From: Terrirubrum flagellatum
Lineage (GTDB): Bacteria > Pseudomonadota > Alphaproteobacteria > Rhizobiales > Beijerinckiaceae
Reading direction: 5' to 3'
NCBI RefSeq assembly: GCF_022059845.1
Contig: NZ_CP091851.1
Span: 806,001 to 870,000, forward strand
Length of the DNA stretch: 64,000 nt
In this document: one piece after another, positions 9,152-18,144 of the stretch
Numbering within the stretch: the first letter of the stretch is position 1
Layout of the letters: each line of letters starts with the position of its first letter
Made by a program: the position numbers and the translations under genes
Notes under the pieces: model-generated
The model's database searches: none
The model's input: the letters and a program-made list of their open reading frames with translations, nothing else
Told to the model about the DNA's origin: nothing

Positions 9152-9195
9152 GGATCGACTTCCTTCACAACGCCAACGCCAATCTTGTCCGTCCG

Positions 9196-10611
9196 TCAGA
9201 CATCCAGCACCCAGGTGTCCTTCGTGCCGCCGCCCTGGCTTGAATTCACCACCAGCGATCCCTCCTTCATGGCGACGCGCGTCAATCCGCCGGGCACGAT
9301 CCTGACCTTGTCGGAGCCGGAGAGCACGAAGGGCCGGAGATCGACATGGCGCGGCGCGACGCCCGATTTGGTGAAGGTCGGGCAGGTCGAGAGCGCCAGC
9401 GTTGGCTGGGCGATGTAGTTGTCGGGCTCATGCTTGAGACGGCGGCGGAAGGTCTCGATCTGGTCCTTCGTCGCGTGCGGGCCGACGAGCATGCCGTAGC
9501 CGCCGGAGCCGTTGACCTCCTTCACCACCAGCTCGCCGAGATGGTCGAGGACGTAGGCGAACGCGTCCTTCTCGCGGCAGCGCCAGGTTGGAACATTTTT
9601 CAAGATCGGTTCTTCGCCCGTGTAGAACTTCACGATCTCCGGCATGTAGGAATAGACCGCCTTGTCGTCGGCGACGCCGGTCCCGACAGCGTTCGCCAGC
9701 GTGACGTTTCCGGCCTGATAGGCGCCCATCAATCCCGGCACGCCGAGCACCGAATCCGGCCGGAAGGCGAGGGGGTCGAGGAACTCGTCATCGACCCGGC
9801 GGTAGATCACGTCGATGCGCTGAGGCCCTTCCGTCGTGCGCATATAGACGACGTCGTCGCGCACGAAGAGATCAGAGCCTTCCACCAGTTCGACGCCGAG
9901 CTTGTCGGCGAGGAAGGAGTGTTCATAGAAGGCCGAATTGTATTGGCCGGGGGTCAGCAAAACGACGGTCGGATCGGCGGCGGCGCGGACCGGCGCGACC
10001 GAGCGTAAGGTCGCCAGGAGATTGTCAGGATAATTCTCGACCGGCGCGACGCGGTTGTCGGCGAAGAGCTCCGGAAACAGCCGGATCATGACCTCGCGGT
10101 TCTCTAGCATGTAGGAGACGCCGGACGGCGTACGCGCATTGTCTTCAAGGACATAGAAGGTGTGCGGATCGACCCGGACGATGTCGATGCCGGCGATATG
10201 GCAGTAGACGCCGTGCGGAACTTCGAAACGGTCCATCTCCGGCCGGAAGTAGGGATTGCGGTAGATGAGATCGTTCGGGACGATGCCGGCGCGCAGGCAC
10301 TCCTTCTTGCCGTAGACGTCGCGCAGGAAGGCGTTGAGCGCGTTGACGCGCTGGACGAGGCCGCGTTCGAGCGTCTGCCACTCCGACGACGAAAGCACGC
10401 GCGGGATGATGTCGAAGGGGATCAGGCGTTCGGTCGACTCCGCCTCGCCATAGACGGCGAAGGTGATGCCGATGCGTCGGAAGAAATATTCGGCCTGACT
10501 GCGACGGGTGTTGAGGAGATCGGGCGAGGCCTGTTCGAGCCAACGCGACAACTGAGCGTAGGGCTCCCGGATGCCGGGAGACTTCCCCATTTCATCAAAC
10601 GCAACCGCCAC
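9196..10611 (-). CDS. circularly permuted type 2 ATP-grasp protein
   Basis: A 471-residue protein of the circularly permuted ATP-grasp group. Recognisable blocks are GITFAVYGEAESTERLIPFDIIPR, NPYFRPEMDRFEVPHGVYCHIAGIDIVR, VLEDNARTPSGVSYMLENR and, near the end, VVKEVNGSGGYGMLVGP, the nucleotide-binding part. ATP-grasp enzymes activate a carboxylate as acyl-phosphate and join it to an amine; the substrate is unknown. It is first in the run ATP-grasp, alpha-E, transglutaminase, with 44 bases to the next gene. Confidence 0.92.
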   Translation of the reverse strand: MAVAFDEMGKSPGIREPYAQLSRWLEQASPDLLNTRRSQAEYFFRRIGITFAVYGEAESTERLIPFDIIPRVLSSSEWQTLERGLVQRVNALNAFLRDVYGKKECLRAGIVPNDLIYRNPYFRPEMDRFEVPHGVYCHIAGIDIVRVDPHTFYVLEDNARTPSGVSYMLENREVMIRLFPELFADNRVAPVENYPDNLLATLRSVAPVRAAADPTVVLLTPGQYNSAFYEHSFLADKLGVELVEGSDLFVRDDVVYMRTTEGPQRIDVIYRRVDDEFLDPLAFRPDSVLGVPGLMGAYQAGNVTLANAVGTGVADDKAVYSYMPEIVKFYTGEEPILKNVPTWRCREKDAFAYVLDHLGELVVKEVNGSGGYGMLVGPHATKDQIETFRRRLKHEPDNYIAQPTLALSTCPTFTKSGVAPRHVDLRPFVLSGSDKVRIVPGGLTRVAMKEGSLVVNSSQGGGTKDTWVLDV

Positions 10612-10786
10612 GACCCCTCCCTGGCGCCGTCATGTTGGGTGAGTGGAGCAATGCGCGTGCCAAATTGCAAGCGCCCTTCTGAAACGCCTCTCAGACTGCT
10701 GACGGCGCGGGCCTCGGCGTCTTGCGCGGTCCGAATCAGCGGCGTTCGATGAGTTGAGGGCGGCGCCTTCGAGGCGCCGGGGCGTC

Positions 10787-11554
10787 GTGCGTCGAGTTCT
10801 TGTATCTCTGATCGCCTGCATATGCGCGGCCTCTGCGGCGGCGCAGGCGGAGGAGTCGCCTTTGTCGCCGGCTTTCGGCTCGCAAGGGGCGGTCGCCGGT
10901 CGGCCGCCTTCTCTCGTCCTTTTCACCGGACAGGAGTTCGACCGCGCGAATATCTATGCGTCCGGCGGCTTCAAATGGCGGCCCTTCAAGCCGCTGGGCG
11001 AGGATCGCTTCATCGTCGTCGGCGCGATCGGCGGAGGCCGCTGGCGCGAGACCAGGCCGCTGGCTCTGCGCCGCGAAAGCGACAGTTGGAAATTCGCGGC
11101 GCATCTGCTTGTCGGCGCGGAATTCTTGGTCGCCGGCGGCTCGCTCGGCGTTTTCGTCGGGCCCGAATATTTTCAGGAGACGGCTGTCGATCCCATTGGC
11201 GCGACGCTTCGCCGCGAGCGGCGTTTCGGCTTCCGCATTCACGGCGACTGGTGGAGCCAACCCACACCGACAATGTTGCTGACCGCGAACATCGCCGCGG
11301 GAACGGCCAAGCAGGACGTCTGGAGCCGCATCGCATTCGGCTGGCGCGTCAATCCGGCGAAGGAGCTGTGGGGCTATCTAGGGCCGGAGCTGTCGCTCTA
11401 TGCGGCGAAGGATTCGACCAAGGTCCGCGTCGGCGCGCACTGGTCGGAATTCGGGCTCGGCGGATTCAAATTCCGCGTCTCAGCCGGCGCGCTCAAGGAG
11501 GATGGACGCAGAGTCGGTCCGTATCTCACGGTCGGCGGCTACCGCGGGTTCTGA
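10787..11554 (+). CDS. bcsS: cellulose biosynthesis BcsS-like outer-membrane protein
   Basis: The product, about 255 residues from the GTG at 10787, has a Sec signal peptide (RRVLVSLIACICAASAAAQA) and a beta-rich mature part with alternating aromatic and glycine residues. Blocks such as LFTGQEFDRANIYASGGFKWRPF and a C-terminal YLTVGGYRGF recall the alphaproteobacterial BcsS family, thought to sit in the outer membrane in cellulose export. No other bcs genes are present, which weakens a functional call. The frame extends to a TTG at 10754; the start is uncertain. Confidence 0.6.
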   Translation: MRRVLVSLIACICAASAAAQAEESPLSPAFGSQGAVAGRPPSLVLFTGQEFDRANIYASGGFKWRPFKPLGEDRFIVVGAIGGGRWRETRPLALRRESDSWKFAAHLLVGAEFLVAGGSLGVFVGPEYFQETAVDPIGATLRRERRFGFRIHGDWWSQPTPTMLLTANIAAGTAKQDVWSRIAFGWRVNPAKELWGYLGPELSLYAAKDSTKVRVGAHWSEFGLGGFKFRVSAGALKEDGRRVGPYLTVGGYRGF

Positions 11555-11591
11555 CCTTGAGGGCGGCTTGAAAGTGGTGCGATCTATTCCT

Positions 11592-11602
11592 ACCATATTG
11601 GT
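11592..11602. promoter_or_regulatory. candidate ParD operator
   Basis: The short palindrome ACCATATTGGT lies 13 bases before the antitoxin start. ParD-type antitoxins repress their own promoters through such palindromes, so autoregulation is a reasonable inference, but the site is short and unproven. Confidence 0.35.
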
Positions 11603-11615
11603 GAAGGAGTCGGCC

Positions 11616-11894
11616 ATGGGACATGTCGACAAACGAAGCATTACGCTGTCGCCGGATCTCGCCGCGGTTGTGGACGGGGCGGTGGACGCCGGCGAATACG
11701 CCTCCGCCAGTGAGGTAATCCGCGATGCGCTGCGGCTGTGGAAGGAACGGCGCGATCTGCTTGGCTATACGGTCGAGGAATTGCGGCGGCTCGCGCAGGA
11801 GGGAATTGACAGCGGGCCGGGTCGCTACGCCTCGATTGACGAAATCAAAGCAGCCGCTCGCGCCGGATGGGCGCGGGCGAAGAAGGCCGGATGA
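11616..11894 (+). CDS. parD: ParD-type antitoxin (ribbon-helix-helix)
   Basis: A 92-residue antitoxin. The N-terminal ribbon-helix-helix DNA-binding region (KRSITLSPDLAAVVDGAV, then GEYASASEVIRDALRLWKER) is typical of ParD/CopG-type antitoxins, and the C-terminal half would wrap the toxin. The start at 11616 follows a GAAGGAG ribosome-binding site. It overlaps the ParE gene by four bases (ATGA), the usual coupling for type II modules. Confidence 0.88.
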   Translation: MGHVDKRSITLSPDLAAVVDGAVDAGEYASASEVIRDALRLWKERRDLLGYTVEELRRLAQEGIDSGPGRYASIDEIKAAARAGWARAKKAG

Positions 11895-12193
11895 GCGGTT
11901 TTCCCGTTCAATTCACGAAACAGGCTGAAGACGACCTGATTTCGATTTGGCGATATATCGCAAACGAAAGCCCGCAGGCGGCTGATCGCGTCTTGGATCG
12001 CATTAACAGCCGATGCCAGGGCCTCGCCGCGCATCCCTATTCCGGACCGCCGCGGGAGGAGATCGCCGCCGGCGTACGGCATCTCGCGATTGACGGCTAT
12101 CTCACGCTCTACCGCGTGAGGAACGAGCAGGTCGAAATCCTGCGCGTCTTGCATGGCGCGCGCAATATCGATGACATCAACGTGCCGGACTGA
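11891..12193 (+). CDS. parE: ParE/RelE-family toxin
   Basis: A 100-residue toxin of the ParE/RelE fold, beginning MSGFPVQFTKQAEDDLISIWRYIA and ending with GYLTLYRVRNEQVEILRVLHGARN, the diagnostic C-terminal strand pair. ParE proteins inhibit DNA gyrase and RelE proteins cleave mRNA; sequence favours the ParE side because of the ParD partner and the DLISIWRYIA helix. The gene appears intact, so the module may be active. Confidence 0.88.
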   Translation: MSGFPVQFTKQAEDDLISIWRYIANESPQAADRVLDRINSRCQGLAAHPYSGPPREEIAAGVRHLAIDGYLTLYRVRNEQVEILRVLHGARNIDDINVPD

Positions 12194-12215
12194 TCTGTGA
12201 CTGTCCGCGCCGTCC

Positions 12216-13397
12216 TCAATTAATCCGCAAGTGGTCGAGCCGTGACGGCAATTCGCTCAGCATCTCGATCGGCGCGTTGGCGAAGGCGACGCGCAGATGG
12301 CCCTCACCGCCAGGGCCGAACCATGATCCCGGCAACGCAAGCACGCCGCGCTCCATCGCCATGGTCTCCGCGATGCGCGCGGCAGACGCCTTGTCTCCGA
12401 AGGGATAGCGCAGGAAAGCGAAATAGGAGCCGATGGAATCAATTGTCCACCCTTGAGCCGACTTCATCGCGTCGGCGAAAGCCGCAGCGCGCGCATTGAT
12501 GTCGGCGCGATTGTCGGCGCGCCAGTCGCGCAGCGCATCCACCGCCCAGGCCGTGACGATCTGGCCGACGCGGGCCGGACATATCTGCAGCGTGTCCAGA
12601 CATTTCGCGATTTCGCGCACTAACGTCGGCGCGCCGAGGATCGCGCCAAGGCGATAGCCGGGAATCGCGTAGGATTTGGAGAAGCTGTAGAGCTGGATCA
12701 GGTGATCGCGCCAATCCTCGCGCGTGAAGAGATTGTGCGGACGATCAACGCCATCAGGCATGAAATCGCGATAGGTCTCATCAACGATAAGCCAGATATT
12801 TCTGCTGCGGCAGAGCTCATGGAAAGCTGCAATCGTCTCGGGCGGATAGATCGCGCCGGTCGGATTGTTCGGCGTCACCAGCACGATGGCGCGCGTGCGT
12901 TCATCGATCAGCTTTGCGGCCTCATGAACGTCAGGAATGAATCCGTTCGCCGCGTTGCAGATCAACGGGCGCGCTTCGATCCCCAGCATGTCGAGCGCCA
13001 TCTTGTGATTGAAGTACCAGGGGCTCGGCAGGATGATCGAGTCACCGGCTTTCGCGAGCGCCATAGCGGTGACCATGAAGGCCTGATTGCAGCCCGCCGT
13101 AATGGCGATATTGCCCGCGCCGAAATTAGAAGCCGCGTAGATGTCGCGAACGTCGGCGGCGTAGGCTTCGCGCAGCGCGGCGTCGCCTTCGATTGCGCCA
13201 TAGCGCGCGCTCGCAGGATCGGACGCGGCGGCGCCGAGGCGCTGCAGCATCTCGGGCGGAGGCGAAACCGCCGGCGCCGCCTGCGAGAGGTCGATCAGGG
13301 GTCCGCGCGCGCCGCCATAGCGCGTGATCCAGCCGCGCGCCTCCGGGATTGGCGGCGTCGCGGTGTCGATGAGATGGGGATTGATCGGAGCCGTCAT
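12216..13397 (-). CDS. class I/II PLP-dependent aminotransferase
   Basis: A 393-residue fold-type I aminotransferase. The PLP-binding lysine is in YSFSKSYAIPGYRLG, the phosphate-binding and cofactor-stacking regions are AITAGCNQAF and VTPNNPTG, and the C-terminal substrate Arg is in GHLRVAFAN. Amino-acid specificity is not evident. Its ATG overlaps the stop of the FAD-monooxygenase gene by four bases, so it is third in an operon with that gene and a zinc-finger gene. Confidence 0.88.
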   Translation of the reverse strand: MTAPINPHLIDTATPPIPEARGWITRYGGARGPLIDLSQAAPAVSPPPEMLQRLGAAASDPASARYGAIEGDAALREAYAADVRDIYAASNFGAGNIAITAGCNQAFMVTAMALAKAGDSIILPSPWYFNHKMALDMLGIEARPLICNAANGFIPDVHEAAKLIDERTRAIVLVTPNNPTGAIYPPETIAAFHELCRSRNIWLIVDETYRDFMPDGVDRPHNLFTREDWRDHLIQLYSFSKSYAIPGYRLGAILGAPTLVREIAKCLDTLQICPARVGQIVTAWAVDALRDWRADNRADINARAAAFADAMKSAQGWTIDSIGSYFAFLRYPFGDKASAARIAETMAMERGVLALPGSWFGPGGEGHLRVAFANAPIEMLSELPSRLDHLRIN

Positions 13398-14605
13398 GCG
13401 TTTGGCGTCCAGCCATAGATCCAGCGGTGGCGGTCGAGCATGCCCTGACCGTCGAGCCGCGCCATGATGAGATTACGCGCCCATGCGATCGGCCCGCTCG
13501 CGTGATAGGCGCGGGCGTTGGCGCGCGACGCCTTCTGCACGCGCGCCGCGCGATCCATGCGCCGAGCCGCGTAGCGGGCGAGAGCGCGCGGAAGATTTTC
13601 GCTCGCGCGCGACATTTCCTGTGCGAGCACCGCGGCGTCCTCGATCGCAAGCGCCGCGCCCTGGGCAAGAAAAGGCAACACTGGATGCGCGGCGTCGCCA
13701 AGCAGCGCGACCGATCCGCGCGTCCAGAGCGGCAGCGGCGCGCAATCATGCAGCGACCAGACCTGCCAGTTCGGCGCTGCGGCGATGAGGTCGCGCGCCG
13801 TCGCGCCCATGCGCCGCATGAGATGATCGAGCGCCGCGCGATCGCCATCATCGCCCCATGTTTCGCGATGCGCCGCGTCGCGCGGCTTCTCAGTCGGGCG
13901 CACCAGCACGAGATTGATCATGCGGCCGCCGGCGACGGGATAGTGGACGAGATGCGCCTCGCGCCCGATCCAGAGATGGGTGATCGGTCGCCGCGCCGCC
14001 TCGGGCGCGGCGTCGGCCGGAATGAGCGCGCGCCAGGCTTCATAATTCGCAAAGCGCGTCTCGGCCTTCGGCGCGACGAAATTCCGAACGCGCGACCACA
14101 GCCCGTCGGCGCCGATCAGCGCGCGGCCCTCGATGGTTTCGAGCGCGCCGGCCGACGTCCTCACCCGTAATGTAACGCCTTCATTGGAGACGCTGACATC
14201 CTCGACCTTGCGGCCGACGAGAAAGCTTATGCCGCGATCGGCGCGCGCGGCGTCGATCAGCGCCGTCTGCAAATCGGCCCGGAGCGTCGCCCAGTAGGGC
14301 GCGCCGAAAGCGGCGCTCGCCCCCGAGATCGGCATGCGCGCGAGCTCGCGGCCGCCGTCGAGGCGATGGACGATCAGCGCGTCGGGCGAGGTGGCGCGCC
14401 GCGCCAATGCGGCGCCGAGGCCGAGATCGATGAGAACGCGGCTGGCGTTCGGAGAGAGCTGGAGGCCGGCGCCGACTTCGGCGAAGCGCGTCGCCTGCTC
14501 GATCAGGGCGACCGGAAATCCGGCGCGCGCAATCGCAATCGCGGCGGTCAGACCGCCGATGCCTGCGCCTGCGATGAGGATGGGCCGATCGGCGGCGTCC
14601 GCCAT
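13394..14605 (-). CDS. FAD-dependent monooxygenase, UbiH/salicylate-hydroxylase type
   Basis: A 403-residue class A flavoprotein monooxygenase. The N-terminal dinucleotide motif is LIAGAGIGGLTAAIAIARAG, the middle GADGLWSRVR matches the DG motif and LLGDAAHPVLPFLAQGA is the GD motif. Such enzymes hydroxylate aromatic substrates with NAD(P)H and O2; the substrate is unknown. The linked aminotransferase could supply or remove an amine on the same compound, but that is inference. Confidence 0.88.
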   Translation of the reverse strand: MADAADRPILIAGAGIGGLTAAIAIARAGFPVALIEQATRFAEVGAGLQLSPNASRVLIDLGLGAALARRATSPDALIVHRLDGGRELARMPISGASAAFGAPYWATLRADLQTALIDAARADRGISFLVGRKVEDVSVSNEGVTLRVRTSAGALETIEGRALIGADGLWSRVRNFVAPKAETRFANYEAWRALIPADAAPEAARRPITHLWIGREAHLVHYPVAGGRMINLVLVRPTEKPRDAAHRETWGDDGDRAALDHLMRRMGATARDLIAAAPNWQVWSLHDCAPLPLWTRGSVALLGDAAHPVLPFLAQGAALAIEDAAVLAQEMSRASENLPRALARYAARRMDRAARVQKASRANARAYHASGPIAWARNLIMARLDGQGMLDRHRWIYGWTPNA

Positions 14606-14614
14606 CGCCCCGCG

Positions 14615-14869
14615 TCAGGCCGCCTTCGGCGCGGGCTCATGCCAAGCCGCGCCGGTCGGCTCCGTCGCGTCGCCATGAAGCTCCGGCAGGTAGCGATAGA
14701 GCGTCGAGCAGTAGGGGCAGATAATCTCGTTGTCGCCGCCCATGTCGAGGAAGACATGCGGATGGTCGAACGGCGGCTTCGCGCCGATGCACATGAACTC
14801 CCGCGCGCCAATATGGATGGTCGCGACGCCGTGGTCGTTGTGGAAATAAGGAACGCCGTGATCGGCCAT
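14615..14869 (-). CDS. zinc-finger domain protein, NDUFS6-like CHCC type
   Basis: An 84-residue protein with the family signature EFMCIGAKPPFDHPHVFLDMG followed by ICPYCSTLYR, giving the Cys, His, Cys, Cys zinc ligands of the CHCC group related to the mitochondrial complex I accessory subunit NDUFS6. In alphaproteobacteria it is usually a stand-alone small protein. It begins the three-gene minus-strand operon, 9 bases before the monooxygenase. Confidence 0.85.
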   Translation of the reverse strand: MADHGVPYFHNDHGVATIHIGAREFMCIGAKPPFDHPHVFLDMGGDNEIICPYCSTLYRYLPELHGDATEPTGAAWHEPAPKAA

Positions 14870-15019
14870 CGGCTCGTCCGTCCGCGCTGAAGGGTCGGGG
14901 CTTGGGGACCATATTGGCGGCGCGGGGTCAACCGCTTCAGGCGCGGAGCCAGCTATCCACTCGCCGGGCGAATGGCGCCATGCTCGCAGAGTGAGCCCCC
15001 GTTATGTTAGGAGGGGCGG

Positions 15020-16327
15020 ATGCTATATCTCGAAATAGGACTGGTTCTCCTCCTTACCGTCGTCAACGGCCTGCTCGCCATGTCCGAGCTGGCGGTCGTC
15101 TCCTCAAGGCCGGCGCGGCTGCGAGCCATGGCCGAAAGGGGGGTCAATGGGTCCCGCCGGGCGCTGGCGCTGGCGGCCGACCCCGGCCGGTTCCTGTCCA
15201 GCGTCCAGACCGGAATCACCCTCGTCGGCATCCTGTCCGGCGCGTTCTCGGGCGCGACCCTGGGCGACCGGCTGAGCGCGGCGCTGGCGGACGCCGGCCT
15301 GCCCCCGGGCGCCGCCTATGTGCTCGGCGTCGGCGTCGTCGTCACCCTCATCACCTATCTCTCGCTGATCATCGGCGAGCTGGTGCCGAAACAGATAGCT
15401 TTGCGCGACCCCGAGCGCATCGCCTGTCTTGTCTCGCCGGCGATGACGGTCATGGCGCGGCTCTCGGCGCCGGTCGGCTGGCTTCTCGACAAGTCGGGCA
15501 AGATCGTGCTCGCCCTGATTGGCCTGTCCAAGGACAGCGACAAGGGCGTCACTGAAGAAGAGATCAAGACTCTCGTCGCCGAGGCGGAGACGGCGGGCGT
15601 GCTGGAGCCCGGCGAGCGCGAGATGATCACCGGCGTGATGCGGCTGGGCGACCGGCCGGTGCGCACCGTCATGACGCCGCGCATCGACGTCGACATGATC
15701 AATCTCGCCGATGATCCCGCGGCTGTGCTGAAGCACATCATGGAAAGCCCGCATTCGCGCTTTCCCGCCCATGACGGCAATCCCGACGAGGTGGTCGGAA
15801 TCATCTGGGTGAAGGACCTCATCGGCGCGCGCGTTGAGCCCTGCACCGTCAACCTGCGTGAGCTCGTACGTCAGGCGCCGATCATTCCGGAATCGATGGA
15901 CGCGCTCGACGTGCTCAACGCGTTGAAGGCGTCAGCCGTGCATATGGGCCTCGTGCATGACGAGTATGGCCATTTCGAAGGCGTGGTGACCGCCGCCGAT
16001 ATTCTCGAAACCATCGTCGGCGCGTTCGAGACGGAAGAGGGCGCGCCCGAGCCGCCGATCGTCGAGCGCGGCGACGGATCGATGTTCGTCGCGGGCTGGA
16101 TGCCGGTCGATGAATTCGCCGATCGCATCGGCGTGCCGCTGCCGCCGCAGCGCTCCTATGAAACCGTCGCCGGACTTGTGATCGCGAAAATGGGCCGTCT
16201 TCCCGCGGTCGGCGAGACCTTCGACATCGCGCGCTTCCGCGTCGAGATCGTCGATCTCGACGGGCGGCGCATCGATAAAATTCTGATCTCGCCGCTGCAA
16301 GGGAACCGGCGCGCCGCCGCGGCGTGA
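15020..16327 (+). CDS. CNNM/HlyC-CorC family membrane protein with CBS domains
   Basis: A 435-residue protein with an N-terminal DUF21/CNNM transmembrane domain (about residues 1-190, LYLEIGLVLLLTVVNGLLAMSE and three further hydrophobic segments). Tandem CBS domains follow (about 205-335, including VMTPRIDVDMINL and VHDEYGHFEGVVTAADILE), then a C-terminal CorC_HlyC domain (about 350-430). Family members are linked to Mg2+/Co2+ transport despite older hemolysin names. A strong AGGAGGGG site precedes the ATG. Its stop overlaps the next gene. Confidence 0.9.
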   Translation: MLYLEIGLVLLLTVVNGLLAMSELAVVSSRPARLRAMAERGVNGSRRALALAADPGRFLSSVQTGITLVGILSGAFSGATLGDRLSAALADAGLPPGAAYVLGVGVVVTLITYLSLIIGELVPKQIALRDPERIACLVSPAMTVMARLSAPVGWLLDKSGKIVLALIGLSKDSDKGVTEEEIKTLVAEAETAGVLEPGEREMITGVMRLGDRPVRTVMTPRIDVDMINLADDPAAVLKHIMESPHSRFPAHDGNPDEVVGIIWVKDLIGARVEPCTVNLRELVRQAPIIPESMDALDVLNALKASAVHMGLVHDEYGHFEGVVTAADILETIVGAFETEEGAPEPPIVERGDGSMFVAGWMPVDEFADRIGVPLPPQRSYETVAGLVIAKMGRLPAVGETFDIARFRVEIVDLDGRRIDKILISPLQGNRRAAAA

Positions 16328-17139
16328 GCTGCGCCTTCATTCAATCTCAAAACTCATCCTCCATGCACCACTTCTCTTCCGATGGCGTCGACATCGCCTT
16401 TATCGACAATCAGCCTCTCGAACATGTCGCGCCGGGCAACGGCGCGACCGTAATGTTGGTGCATGGTTTCGCCTCCAATCACGCGGTGAACTGGGTCAAC
16501 ACGCTGTGGACGACGACGCTCGGCCGCGCCGGCTTCCGCGTCGTCGCGCTCGATCATCGCGGTCATGGCGAAAGCCAGAAACTCTATGACTCCAGGCTCT
16601 ATGGTCCCGCGATCATGGCGGAGGACGTGCGCCGCCTGATGGATCATCTCGGGATCGAGCGCGCCGACGTGATCGGCTATTCCATGGGCGCACGCATCAC
16701 GGCGCAACTCGCTTATGCCCATGGCTGGCGCGTGCGTTCGGCGGTGCTGGGCGGACTTGGTCCGCGTCTCGTCGAGGGCACGATGTTCGCCGACGGCATC
16801 GCCGAGGCGATGGAGGCGCCATCGCTCGACTCGCTGACCGATCCGATGCAGCGCATGTTCCGCGCTTTCGCGGAGCAGTTGAAATGCGATCTGAAAGCGC
16901 TGTCGGCCTGCGTGCGCGGATCGCATCTGCCGATGACGCGCGAACAGTGCGCTTCGATCAAGGCGCCAATCCTCGTCGCCGCCGGCACCAAAGATCCGCT
17001 GGCGCGTGAACCCGAAAGACTCGCGGCGATGTTTCCGAACGCGCGCGTGCTCGAAATTCCCGGCCGCGATCATAATCTCGCCGTCGGCGATCGCGTTCAC
17101 AAGCAGGGCGTCGTCTCCTTTCTTTCAGAACGTCCGTGA
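16324..17139 (+). CDS. alpha/beta hydrolase
   Basis: A 271-residue (or 258 from the ATG at 16363) alpha/beta hydrolase. The oxyanion region is VMLVHGFASNH, then VVALDHRGHGES, the nucleophile elbow GYSMGARI, the acid in AGTKDPLA, and the His in GRDHNLAV. There is no signal peptide, so it is cytoplasmic. The GTG at 16324 overlaps the upstream stop (GTGA), favouring the longer form. It forms an operon with the CNNM gene and the next, related hydrolase. Confidence 0.85.
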   Translation: MSCAFIQSQNSSSMHHFSSDGVDIAFIDNQPLEHVAPGNGATVMLVHGFASNHAVNWVNTLWTTTLGRAGFRVVALDHRGHGESQKLYDSRLYGPAIMAEDVRRLMDHLGIERADVIGYSMGARITAQLAYAHGWRVRSAVLGGLGPRLVEGTMFADGIAEAMEAPSLDSLTDPMQRMFRAFAEQLKCDLKALSACVRGSHLPMTREQCASIKAPILVAAGTKDPLAREPERLAAMFPNARVLEIPGRDHNLAVGDRVHKQGVVSFLSERP

Positions 17140-18011
17140 CGCGACAGAAGCGGCATGGCGAATGGTTCGCCGGCGCGTCCGGCGGACGGCTTGCGGCGAC
17201 GATCGTCGGCGAAGGCTCTCGCATCGCGCTGCTGTTGCATGGCGGCGGACAGACGCGCCACGCATGGGACCGCACGGCGCTCCAGCTCGCGCAGTCCGGA
17301 TGGACCGCGATCACGCTCGATCAGCGCGGCCATGGCGAAAGCGATCATGCTGTTGACGCGCGCTATTCATTCGAGGAGTTCGGCGCTGACGCGCGCGCTG
17401 TCGGCGATGAGATCGCGCAACGTTTCGGCCAGCGCGCAGTCGCGATCGGCGCGTCGCTTGGCGGAATTGCGTCGCTGCTGGCTCTGCGTTCACGTCCCGA
17501 TGTGTTCGCTGGACTGATCCTCGTGGATGTCACGCCGCATATGGATGCGACCGGCGTCAGCCATATTGTCGGTTTCATGAGCGCGCATCTCGAAGCGGGA
17601 TTCGCCACGGTCGAGGAAGCGGGCGACGCGGTTGCGGCCTATTTGCCGCATCGTCCGAAACCGTCGTCGCTTGAAGGTTTGAAGCGCAATCTGCGTCAGG
17701 GCGAGGACGGGCGCTGGCGCTGGCATTGGGACCCGCGCTTTCTCACCGGACCGCATCCCGTGAGTTCAAATCCGCTCGAAGAGCAGGCGCGCGCGATCGA
17801 GGCCAGTCGCTCGCTGAAAGTTCCGACGCTGCTGGTGCGCGGCCGTTCAAGCGAACTCATCACGGAAGCTGCGGCGCAGCAGTTTCTAGAACTCTGTCCG
17901 CACGCGGAATATGCCGATATCGCCGGCGCGCGGCATATGGTGGCGGGCGACGTCAACGACGCCTTCTCGCATACGATCCTCGAATTTCTGAATCGGCGGT
18001 TTCCCGGCTGA
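17136..18011 (+). CDS. alpha/beta hydrolase, second of tandem pair
   Basis: A 291-residue alpha/beta hydrolase with LLLHGGGQTRHAWD, ITLDQRGHGESD, nucleophile elbow GASLGGIAS, acid region VRGRSSELI and His in GARHMVAGD. It shares family and layout with the preceding gene but is clearly diverged, with a different nucleophile elbow. Its GTG start overlaps the upstream stop (GTGA), so the three genes from 15020 appear translationally coupled. Substrate is unknown. Confidence 0.87.
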   Translation: MTRQKRHGEWFAGASGGRLAATIVGEGSRIALLLHGGGQTRHAWDRTALQLAQSGWTAITLDQRGHGESDHAVDARYSFEEFGADARAVGDEIAQRFGQRAVAIGASLGGIASLLALRSRPDVFAGLILVDVTPHMDATGVSHIVGFMSAHLEAGFATVEEAGDAVAAYLPHRPKPSSLEGLKRNLRQGEDGRWRWHWDPRFLTGPHPVSSNPLEEQARAIEASRSLKVPTLLVRGRSSELITEAAAQQFLELCPHAEYADIAGARHMVAGDVNDAFSHTILEFLNRRFPG

Positions 18012-18144
18012 ATTTCTCCAGAATTCAAACGGGGATTGAGTTTTCTTCGCTGGCTCGGCGTAGAGAGATTTTCTCCGATTTGGCGAAAGCGGGCAGAACG
18101 CTTATCTTCGCAGCCAACTTGTCCATCATCGGACGGAGGTCCGC

